The position numbers and the translations under genes are program-made. The notes beneath the pieces are model-generated. The model made no database searches. It saw only the letters and a program-made list of their open reading frames with translations, and was not told the DNA's origin. A stretch of DNA of 64,000 nt. Source: JAZKFT01 sp039925965. GTDB lineage: Bacteria > Bacteroidota > Bacteroidia > Chitinophagales > Chitinophagaceae. Location: assembly GCA_039925965.1 (NCBI GenBank), contig JBDSXW010000045.1, positions 36,650 to 100,649 of the forward strand, given 5' to 3'. This document shows, piece by piece, positions 1 to 8,700 of this stretch. Each line of letters begins with the position of its first letter. Positions within the stretch are counted from its first letter, which is position 1.

Positions 1-2848
1 GGGTATTGTTCCTTTCATTCGTCTCAAAACTCCAGCTCAGGTCAACTTTATCTTTGTCTTTTACTACTGCTTTTAACTGCAGGTTTTCTATAGCGAGTAC
101 TGTAAATCCATTAATAGTAACATTGCTTACAGCTGATTTATTGATGCCTGCTCCATTATTGGAAGTTGTTGAGATACCAGCCAGAAAGTTGGTGCCGACA
201 TCTACGGTGGTTTGCCCAACCTGTGTCCAGGTGCTACCATCAGGGGAGGTAAAGGCGGTTACCAGGTTTCCGTTTTTATTGAGCTTTAACCAGTAAGGAT
301 AAGGAGGCATCGGTGCCGGCGCTGTTGTAGCCACGGTAGCCACACTGCCTGCCGCCGTACGGTACTGAAATACGGCCCCGGCATGGCCGGTAAGTGCCAC
401 CATAATATAAGGTGCATTGGCATTGGTGGAAGCCCGCAACATCAGCCCGGTCTTCGATAAGCCGTTGGTAGCATCCGTTTCTGCTACACTGTAAATTTTA
501 GCAAACATATCACCATCACCTGTAAGGGTAGCTTTGGTAAAATTGAACTGGTCGGTGGTCGCATTATTGATACCGGTCCCAGCTCCGTTTACGTTAAACG
601 TAAGTTTGGTGCCATCGTAAAATCCACTGCCCGCGATGGCTGGTGCGCCGATGTCGGCATTGGTCCATGCAACCGGCAACGTGCTGTTCAGTTGGCTATA
701 AAAGGTGGCCTTCCACACGCCGCTACCCCAGGTGCCAAACGACACATGGGAAGTAGCTGAGTTACTGCCTTTGTACAGATTTGGACCGATGATTAACCCT
801 GCATAACTCGCAGCACTGTTTTGCTCGCCCGCTGGTACCAGCGGGTTAACGCCGGCCCAGGTAGCCATGGTAAGATCGCGATAATAGATACCCAGGTTGG
901 TAATCAGGTACACCATTTCAATGGTACTGTAAGGGTCTACAAATATTTTATTGAAGTTAATATTTGGCAGGCCGGTGGCAGTATAGCTGGTCCAGGTGGC
1001 GCCCGCATCCGCACTGCGGAATACCGCATTATTGGCTGTGGCGTAGAGTACATTCGGGTTCAACGCAGACACCGTTAACGACCCATTTACGCTCGCTGAT
1101 GCGCCGATGATGGCGGTGGGGGAAAAAGTTGGGGCGCCACCTGTCGCATTGACGGATTTATAAACCGTACCACCGCTGGTAAGCGCATATACCACATCAT
1201 TGCTGGCCGGGGAGATTTTCAGGTCTTTGACGGTAGCACCAAAGGTGGAAATCTGCGTCCAGGCCACGGTGGATGTGCCGGCGGCTAAATTGTAGGCATT
1301 CACATTACTGCTTCGGAATACATTGGTTCCCCAACCATAGGCAATTGCAGGATCGAGCGGGCTGATAAAAAAACTTTGCCTGCTATTGGCTGTGCTGGAA
1401 GCCAGCATATTGGCGGGCAAATTAAGCGCCGCTTTCTGCGAACGGTTGTAGGGATTGAAAACCTGGCCGTTGCTGTTGCTGGTGTATACATTAAAATTAT
1501 TGGTATAGTCACAGGTCATGTGATCGTACAGGTCGCCGCCGGTATAGGTATGGTAGTTGCCATCGGTATTGTTATAGATAATCCCGTTATCCTGCAGGCC
1601 GCCGATTACAAAATCAGGGTTCATATTGCCCTGTCCCATGCTGATATACTGGTTGCAATACAGGCCGTTGCTGAGCTGCGACCAGTTCACCGCCCCGTCG
1701 GCAGATAAGAAAACACCGCCATCGGTAGATGCTAAAAACTTACTGCTGTTATTCGGATCATATAAAAGCTGCCGGATATCTGTATGAATGCAGCAATACC
1801 AGTTGGGGATCGTCGCCGTCCAGTTGGCACCATTGTTTGTACTTTTATAAATAAGGTGTCCACCAGTAAATAAGGTATTGGGATCTGTTTTACCTACGGT
1901 TAAAAAAAAGTTGGCCCACCCGTAGCCGGCAGCGCCGGAGCCGTCATAAGAGAGAAGTTTGGGTGAACTGGTGAATGCGTATTTTTTGGTGAAAGAAAGA
2001 CCCCCATCAGTGGAGTAGAAGATGCAGGCGTTATTGGCATTGGAGAAGGTGTTGTTCACCCAGCCGGCGTACACCACATCTGTGTTACTCGGCGCCACGG
2101 CTATCCGGCCATTCGCAAATGTGGATGAGAAAGACGGATCCAGATCGGTTGTAGTCCAGTTGGTGCCGAAATCAACCGACCGGAAAAACCTGTTGCCACT
2201 TACTGCTACAAGGATATTACCTGTTCCCTGCCTTAGTACCTGCTCTGCCCAGGTAGCGGCGACTGAAAGAGTCCAGGTGGTACCACCGTTTGTGGTTTTG
2301 TAAATGCCGTTGCTGGCACAGGCCACTACTTCTTGTGTATTGAGGGGGTTTACCAATACATCCAGCACCACTACATTTCCCATGCCGGTATTGATCTGCG
2401 ACCAGGTAGCGCCGCCATCCAGTGATTTAAACGTGCCATAACCGCCCCAGCCATACGTGAGGGCATAGGTAGGTTCGCCGCTGCCGGCATACATAATGTT
2501 GGCATTGGTGGGATCAATGGAAAGGCAGCCGAACTGAACGCCAGGCAAAAAGCTACCACTCATGGCTGTCCATGATGAGCCGCTATTCGTAGTTTTGAAA
2601 ATGCCACCCGAGGCGGTGCAGGCATATAAAGTAGTAAGGCTGGAAGGATGGGGCACAATCGTAATGATTTTGCCGATGCCATTAATCTGCCACCCACTGT
2701 TGATAGCAGAAGTGGGAGCCACACTAGTATTATCGTTGATGGGGAAGTTCGTATTGCCAATGGGCACCAGGGCCTGCCCGTATCCAAGGTTCATCAGTGC
2801 CGGGGTACACAAGACGAGTATGGAAAAAGCAACTAATATCTTTTTCAT
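1..2848 (-). CDS. Secreted BNR/sortilin-type beta-propeller protein (3' end outside window)
   Basis: The reading frame is open from an ATG at 2848 to the left edge, giving the first 949 residues. It starts with a signal peptide (MKKILVAFSILVLC...) ending near GYGQ. Residues about 40-715 hold many BNR/sortilin-like repeats of the type SxDGGxTW (for example KSLDGGATWSQI, KTTNGGTTWTL, RSADAGATWTSY), which fold as beta-propeller blades in secreted Bacteroidota proteins. Residues about 725-915 resemble a DUF1349/concanavalin-like module (TSPDGSTWTQVG). The last visible residues (VDLSWSFETNERNNT) are the usual lead-in to a T9SS C-terminal sorting domain, which would lie beyond the edge; that part is inferred. 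Substrate or partner is unknown. It follows two smaller genes on the same strand by 59 bp and may share their transcript. Confidence 0.85.
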   Translation of the reverse strand, partial: MKKILVAFSILVLCTPALMNLGYGQALVPIGNTNFPINDNTSVAPTSAINSGWQINGIGKIITIVPHPSSLTTLYACTASGGIFKTTNSGSSWTAMSGSFLPGVQFGCLSIDPTNANIMYAGSGEPTYALTYGWGGYGTFKSLDGGATWSQINTGMGNVVVLDVLVNPLNTQEVVACASNGIYKTTNGGTTWTLSVAATWAEQVLRQGTGNILVAVSGNRFFRSVDFGTNWTTTDLDPSFSSTFANGRIAVAPSNTDVVYAGWVNNTFSNANNACIFYSTDGGLSFTKKYAFTSSPKLLSYDGSGAAGYGWANFFLTVGKTDPNTLFTGGHLIYKSTNNGANWTATIPNWYCCIHTDIRQLLYDPNNSSKFLASTDGGVFLSADGAVNWSQLSNGLYCNQYISMGQGNMNPDFVIGGLQDNGIIYNNTDGNYHTYTGGDLYDHMTCDYTNNFNVYTSNSNGQVFNPYNRSQKAALNLPANMLASSTANSRQSFFISPLDPAIAYGWGTNVFRSSNVNAYNLAAGTSTVAWTQISTFGATVKDLKISPASNDVVYALTSGGTVYKSVNATGGAPTFSPTAIIGASASVNGSLTVSALNPNVLYATANNAVFRSADAGATWTSYTATGLPNINFNKIFVDPYSTIEMVYLITNLGIYYRDLTMATWAGVNPLVPAGEQNSAASYAGLIIGPNLYKGSNSATSHVSFGTWGSGVWKATFYSQLNSTLPVAWTNADIGAPAIAGSGFYDGTKLTFNVNGAGTGINNATTDQFNFTKATLTGDGDMFAKIYSVAETDATNGLSKTGLMLRASTNANAPYIMVALTGHAGAVFQYRTAAGSVATVATTAPAPMPPYPYWLKLNKNGNLVTAFTSPDGSTWTQVGQTTVDVGTNFLAGISTTSNNGAGINKSAVSNVTINGFTVLAIENLQLKAVVKDKDKVDLSWSFETNERNNT

Positions 2849-2907
2849 AACTGAAAAGAACATTTAAATAAGAAGATGGGATGAAAGTTGAAGAGATTTT
2901 GCGCAGG

Positions 2908-3306
2908 CTATTGCTGCGCTTGCTGTCCGTTTTTAATGCTTCGGGCAATAACCAGTCTTTCCGCAAGCGGCATAATACTGCCATCGGCCCGTACGAACGG
3001 CTGAATCTGTACCGTCCATTTTACATAGTCGGCAACCAGCAGTTCTACAGGGCTTTCCAGGTGTTCTTCCTGCGGTGATGCGGCATTGCTGCGTTCCCTG
3101 CGCCGCTCTTCTTTTTTCTTTTCTTTTAAATAACCGGCATAAAACTTTTGAAAGTCTGCCTCCGCTTCAAAATAATTGTACAGCGAATCGGCGTTCATTA
3201 TTGTCACCCATTTGGCCTGCTTCACTTTGGCAGGGATGTCCTGGGCATGGATAAGTTTGGTGCCTGCAAATACAAGTAACACCAAAAAGAGTAACCGTCT
3301 TTTCAT
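2908..3306 (-). CDS. Small secreted protein of unknown function
   Basis: This 132-residue protein has a clear signal peptide (MKRRLLFLVLLVFAGTKLIHA, cut before QD). The mature part is mostly helical and has a highly charged run of Lys, Glu and Arg around residues 60-72 (KEKKKEERRRERSN). I recognise no family. It lies 56 bp after the aminotransferase and 59 bp before the beta-propeller gene, all on the minus strand, so the three may be co-transcribed. It could be a periplasmic accessory to the large secreted neighbour, but nothing in the sequence proves this. Confidence 0.7.
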   Translation of the reverse strand: MKRRLLFLVLLVFAGTKLIHAQDIPAKVKQAKWVTIMNADSLYNYFEAEADFQKFYAGYLKEKKKEERRRERSNAASPQEEHLESPVELLVADYVKWTVQIQPFVRADGSIMPLAERLVIARSIKNGQQAQQ

Positions 3307-3362
3307 GGGGTAAAGTTTAGATTCTGGAAAATATTGAGGGTAATCTACAACATAATGTCGTT

Positions 3363-4589
3363 TTACGAAGCCCGTACTTCAAATTCAGTAGTCGTGTTCA
3401 CCGCCTGGTCGATAGACAGCAGGATTAGCCGGCATGTCTCTTTTATGGAAGCTTCGCTGATAATCAGCGGCGGCGCGATGCGCATATACTGGCTGCCAAA
3501 CAGGAACCAGTCTGTGATGAGCCCGTTTTGAATACAATGCTGGATGATAGCGTGATTCTCCTCAAAACTTTCAAACTCAACAGCCATCAGCAATCCGCAG
3601 CTTCGGATGCTTTTTATTCTTGGGTGCACCAGCAGAGATCGGAACAATGCTTCCTTTGCCGAAACGGTTGCGATAGCGCCACCATTCAGCAATACCTCCA
3701 TGGCCGCCATACCTGCTGCGCAACAAACTGGGTGGCCGGCAAACGTGCTGATATGCCCCAGCACCGGGTTATGCGTAAGGGTATGCATAATTGTTTTGGA
3801 AGCGATAAATGCGCCAAGCGGCATGCCACCGCCGAGTGCCTTTCCCAGCAACAAAATGTCGGGCACAATACCGTATTGTTCAAAGGCCCAGAGCGTGCCG
3901 GTGCGGCCAAAGCCGGCCTGAATTTCGTCGAGAATTAAGAGAGTGTCTGTCTCTGTGCATTTTTGCCGGAGGGCTTGCAGCCAGGCATTTGTGGGCACAT
4001 GTACGCCTGCTTCTGCCTGTATAGTTTCGGCGATTACGCAGGCGGTTTTTGAAGTAATGGATGCCAGGCTTTTATGATCATTAAAATCCAAATGCAACAC
4101 ATCGGGTAATAGTGGCCGGTAAGCGTTACGCCAGTATTCATCTCCCATTACGCTTAAAGCGCCATGCGTGCTACCATGGTAGGCATTCTTAAAAGCAATG
4201 ATCTGTGAACGGCCAGTGAATCGTTTTGCCAGTTTCAATGCGCCTTCGGTGGCTTCGGTTCCGCTGTTGGTGAAATACACGCAGTCGAGGCTGGCCGGCA
4301 AATGATCGATGAGCAATTTGGCGTAGGCCACCTGCGGTTTTTCAATGAGCTCGCCGTATACCATCAGGTGCATAAAGTCGGTTGCCTGCCTGGTGATGGC
4401 TTCAATTACCTGCTGGTTGCCGTGGCCGATATTAGCGACGCTAAAACCGCTGATGAGATCGAGGTATTCTTTCCCGCTAACATCCCACATACTACAGCCA
4501 CTTGCTTTCACGATTTCCAGACCGATAGGTGCAGGCGATGTTTGTGCTACATGGTTCAGAAATAATTCACGGTTGGAAATACTACTCAT
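3363..4589 (-). CDS. Class III PLP-dependent aminotransferase (acetylornithine/ornithine aminotransferase-like)
   Basis: The 408-residue protein has the full class III aminotransferase pattern: the phosphate-binding NSGTEATEGA (residues 108-117), YHGSTHGALS (137-146), the PLP-ring Asp in LLILDEIQAGFGRTG (Asp221), and the Schiff-base Lys250 in LLLGKALGGGMPLGA. These enzymes move an omega-amino group to 2-oxoglutarate or pyruvate in the cytosol. The true substrate cannot be read from the sequence: no arginine-pathway genes are nearby, so acetylornithine, ornithine, 4-aminobutyrate and diamines all remain possible. It starts the leftward group at 4589 and faces the carbonic-anhydrase-like gene across a 167-bp divergent gap. 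Confidence 0.9.
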   Translation of the reverse strand: MSSISNRELFLNHVAQTSPAPIGLEIVKASGCSMWDVSGKEYLDLISGFSVANIGHGNQQVIEAITRQATDFMHLMVYGELIEKPQVAYAKLLIDHLPASLDCVYFTNSGTEATEGALKLAKRFTGRSQIIAFKNAYHGSTHGALSVMGDEYWRNAYRPLLPDVLHLDFNDHKSLASITSKTACVIAETIQAEAGVHVPTNAWLQALRQKCTETDTLLILDEIQAGFGRTGTLWAFEQYGIVPDILLLGKALGGGMPLGAFIASKTIMHTLTHNPVLGHISTFAGHPVCCAAGMAAMEVLLNGGAIATVSAKEALFRSLLVHPRIKSIRSCGLLMAVEFESFEENHAIIQHCIQNGLITDWFLFGSQYMRIAPPLIISEASIKETCRLILLSIDQAVNTTTEFEVRAS

Positions 4590-4756
4590 TCGTTTTCTTT
4601 GTCGTTGATTGATGGTTCAATGCCGGGATGCTCATCTTATTCATTGATACCTGATTCAAAAGTAAATGGTCCGTCTGTCATCGACGGAAAATAGGTATTT
4701 GCAAATTTTCAAAACAAGTGATAAATCAGACATCCGACATCAAAAAATCTTCCTCC

Positions 4757-5293
4757 ATGCCCATCATTCTTCCCGTTAAAGGTGTTCATCCATCCTTCGG
4801 TGTAAATAATTTTATTGCTCCCAATGCCACTATTGTTGGGCATGTTACGACTGGTAACGATTGCAGTATCTGGTTCAATGCAGTAATCCGGGGCGACGTG
4901 AACTCGGTAACGATGGGTAATAAAGTAAATGTGCAGGATGGTGCCTGCATACACTGTACGTACCTGAAACACGCCACGGTAATTGGTAATAACGTGAGCA
5001 TTGGCCATCATGCCATCGTACACGGCTGTACCATCCACGACAATGTGCTGATAGGTATGGGTGCCATCATTATGGATGCCTGCGTGGTGGAAAGCAACAG
5101 CATTATCGCGGCAGGTGCCCTGCTTACCGAAGGAACACATGTACCAGCAGGAACTATTTTTGCCGGTGTTCCAGCCAAAAAATTAAAAGACGTGTCACCC
5201 GAATTAATCGAAGGAGAAATCAATCGGATAGCGAATAACTATGTGTTGTATAGCAGTTGGTTTAAGGAAGAAATGGATAGAGAAAACGACTGA
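4757..5293 (+). CDS. Gamma-carbonic anhydrase-like hexapeptide-repeat protein
   Basis: The product has left-handed beta-helix hexapeptide repeats and closely fits the YrdA/PaaY gamma-carbonic anhydrase group: GNDCSIWFNAVIRGD, the metal-ligand-type histidines in DGACIHCTYLKHATVIG and NVSIGHHAIVHG, and a C-terminal helix. The family forms trimers with a metal at the subunit interface. Members act as carbonic anhydrases, as acyl-CoA thioesterases (PaaY), or have no known activity, so the reaction is open. I chose ATG 4757 (MPIILPVKG, 178 residues) because family alignments begin about there; an in-frame ATG at 4718 would add 13 residues with no family match. Confidence 0.85.
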   Translation: MPIILPVKGVHPSFGVNNFIAPNATIVGHVTTGNDCSIWFNAVIRGDVNSVTMGNKVNVQDGACIHCTYLKHATVIGNNVSIGHHAIVHGCTIHDNVLIGMGAIIMDACVVESNSIIAAGALLTEGTHVPAGTIFAGVPAKKLKDVSPELIEGEINRIANNYVLYSSWFKEEMDREND

Positions 5294-5474
5294 ATTCACA
5301 GAGATTCACGCTGTCACTGGTTTTCCAGCGCCTGTGCCGATTGTATTTTTGTGAGCTTCATTCAATTTCTTTTGTTTTTTCCAATACCGGCCAGCTTTCT
5401 TTCGGAAAATTAGGGGATCATTTAATTTTATTTTCATCTGCTTTGTATACCAGCTAACCGACTAACTTTGATGG

Positions 5475-5669
5475 ATGGCAAAAAAATCTACCTGCGCATA
5501 TTTGTTTCTTTATTCCTATGCAATTTTTTTACTAGCAGCTGCTACCTCCTGCGCCAGTAACAAGCGGGGTTGTCCTTCTAACAGCGCTAGTATGGGCGCT
5601 GAGCGGGTTTTGGCCGGCGAAAAGCCCGAGAAAAAATCGAAGTTTAAGATCAAAGGCATGACCTATTAA
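5475..5669 (+). CDS. Tiny lipoprotein ending in KIKGMTY
   Basis: The 64-residue product has a signal peptide with a lipobox (AATSC, Cys26), so the mature lipoprotein is only about 39 residues. It contains RGCP near its start, then Gly, Lys and Glu, and ends in KIKGMTY. A second tiny lipoprotein at 31295-31438 in this window has the same plan (lipobox, a CP motif, Lys-rich tail, KKGMVGY end), which supports both as real genes. Function is unknown. It lies alone just upstream of the giant protease gene; the 82-bp gap shows no terminator, so co-transcription is possible. Confidence 0.6.
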   Translation: MAKKSTCAYLFLYSYAIFLLAAATSCASNKRGCPSNSASMGAERVLAGEKPEKKSKFKIKGMTY

Positions 5670-5751
5670 TTCTCCGGGCTTGATCCCTGCCAATTGTTGG
5701 GGGCTTTTATGCTAACTTTCCATTGCGTTCGTCTGCCACAATTGTTTTTTA

Positions 5752-8700
5752 ATGAAGAAAATTTTTACAGTCCTGGTTTGTTTATCAGGGGTTCCATATG
5801 CATTTGGACAACGCCAGCTGCAATTGACCACTGGCAGGCTCCCGATATCACCACTTACAAGCGTTACCACCCAAAATTTATTGAAGCAACAAACCCCTGT
5901 TTCAGGAAAGCATTTTGTGGTGTTGCAGTTTGGTAAACCCATTACAGGCAACCAAAAAATCCAGCTTGAAGCAGCTGGTGCCAGGTTACTGGATTTTATT
6001 CCACCCGGTAGCTATAATGCCATTTTAGAAACGGTACCCGCGGCCACAATCCTGCAGCAATTGGGTGTTACCGGTATTGCCATCATGCCGGCTACACTTA
6101 AGGTAAGCCCAACGCTACAACAGCCGCAACGATACAAATGGATACAGGGCGCAAACGGGAGAATGGATGTGCTGATCAAAATTTCGAAGGGTCTGTCGGT
6201 TGCTGAAGCAAAAAGTTTCTTGTTGGCCAATGGTTTTGCCCTCAGTCCGTCGCCATTGGAAGCTTATCACATTTTGCAAAGCCACCTGTTGGCGGCCGAC
6301 CTTACTAAACTCGCCAGCCTGCCTTTTGTAGAATACATCGAACCGGTACACCCCGATGATCAGCCGCTGAACAATAAAAGCCGCGCTATGTCGCGGGCCA
6401 ATACGGCAACAGCACCACTTGTTGCCGGCGGTTATGGGCTTACTGGAAAAGGAGTAACTGTGGGTGTAGGCGACGATGGCGACCCAACAAATCATATCGA
6501 CCTGCAGGGCCATGTCATCAACCGGAATCCTTTTTACTACCAGGATCACGGAACCCATGTGAGCGGCACGGTAGGGGGCGCAGGCATTTTCCGGAACGAT
6601 AGCCGGGGTTATGCGCCGCTGGCGATGATCGTAAGTCAGCTGTTTGGTGGCATCTACCTCAATGCCGGCGCATATATTAAGGATTATGGTATGGTTGCTA
6701 CCAATAACAGCTATGGCAGCGTTACCGGCGATTCTACTTACGAAGGCGTATACGATCTCTATAGCCAGGTGTTGGATCAGCAGGCATTTTTATTTCCGGA
6801 ATTATTGCAGGTGTTTGCATCGGGCAACGACGGAGAAATTGCGGTGCCGCCTTACCCTTTTAATTTCGGCAATGTGCTGAGTGGCTACCAAAGTGCCAAG
6901 AATGTGATCACAGTTGGCCGAACCGACCGCACCATGTATGCCAGCGGCACCAGCAGTTCCGGCCCCGTCAGAGATGGCCGTCTTAAGCCGGAAATGATGG
7001 CGCTGGGCGAAGAAATTATTTCGCCCGCAGCCACGGGAGATTATGCCAGTGCGTGGGGTACCAGCCAGGCGGCGCCTGCCATCACCGGCGGATTGGCGTT
7101 GTTGGTGGAGCAATATAGAAAGCAATTCACGATCAACCCAAAGGCTGGTCTTATGAAGGCTGTCGTAATGAATGGCGGCCTGGATGTCGGCAATCCAGGC
7201 CCGGATTTTAGGCATGGCTATGGCATTCTCAACCTGGAGCGTAGTTTGGATATGATAAAAAATAGTCATTTTTATTCGGGTACAATTCCCACCGCAGGTG
7301 TGCAAACCCAAACCATTACATTGCCAGCCAATACCGCCCGGCTAAAGATCATGCTTTACTGGCACGACCCGGCCGCTGCCATCTATGCTACCCATACCCT
7401 GGTGAACGACCTCGACCTCGAAGTGCTGGATGCTGCATCGAATATTGTGTATCCGCAAAAACTGGATACCCTGCCGGCTAATGTAAAGCACCTGCCTGCA
7501 ACAGGCGCCGATCACATCAATAATAGCGAACAGGTAATCATCAGTAATCCAACCGGCTCTTATACCATCCGTGTAAAGGGTACTGCAGTTAATGTAAATG
7601 CTACACAGGAATATTTCGTAGCCTACGATTATCTGGAACAAGGCTTGCACCTGTCAGTACCTTTTGAAAGAGACACGTACCGGCCAGGCGATCTGTGTAT
7701 CATACACTGGAGTGATTATGGTACCCCTGCCAACAAACGTACGCTCGAATATTCAGTCAACGACGGAGCTTCCTGGACCCTGATTGATAACAACATTTCC
7801 GATACCGTTACTTACTACAACTGGACGGTACCCACTGTGCCCTTGATTGAAACCAATACAGCAAGATTACGGCTTTCCGAAAACGGAACCGGTTTCAGCA
7901 CCCTGTCAGGCAGGGTTGTCATTATGCCGGGCACCTACCAGGTCTATGCACCCGTGTCCGAACAATGTGAAGGCTATTGTAAAATCACCTGGGCAGCTAT
8001 TTCGGCCTCGCCGGATGTGGACTATGAAGTGCTGATGAAGCAGGGACTGGATATGGCTTCCATTGGTACCACCGCTGGCACCAGTTTTATCGTGAACGGT
8101 TTGAATAAGGATTCGGCATACTGGTTCTCTGTACGGCCAAGAAAGGCCGGTGTGCCGGGCCGCAGAAGCAACGGAAGTCCCTACCAGCCCAATGGCGGCA
8201 GTTGCGGCCTGGGCATTAGCAACGGTGATTTAAAACTGGATGCCATTGTAAATCCCGGCAACGGCCGAATCGGAACATTGTCCGGACTCAGTGCATCCAC
8301 CAACCTGGATATCAGGATTAAAAATCTTGATGATGTGAGCATCACCGGTTTCGACGTTCAGTACAGCATTAACGGCAGTGCGTTTACCACGGCTGGTGTT
8401 GGGGTGGGTATTGCAGCCGGCGGCACTTATACCCACAGCTTTACCGGGCTTAATTTTTCGCAGCCCGGCACCTATAATATTGTGGCGGTGGTAAAAAACA
8501 CAGCCGGGGATCCCAATGCAAAAAACGATACCCTTCGCAAAACCCTGCGTCAACTGAATAACCCGGTTATTTCACTAGCCAGCCCTTTCGTGGAGAATTT
8601 TGATGCAGCACCCATCTCCGAGATCAGTGCAAATGCTATGGGAATAGATAGCCTGGACCGCTGGGATTTTAGCACCAACACTACTGCCGGGCGGGTAAGA

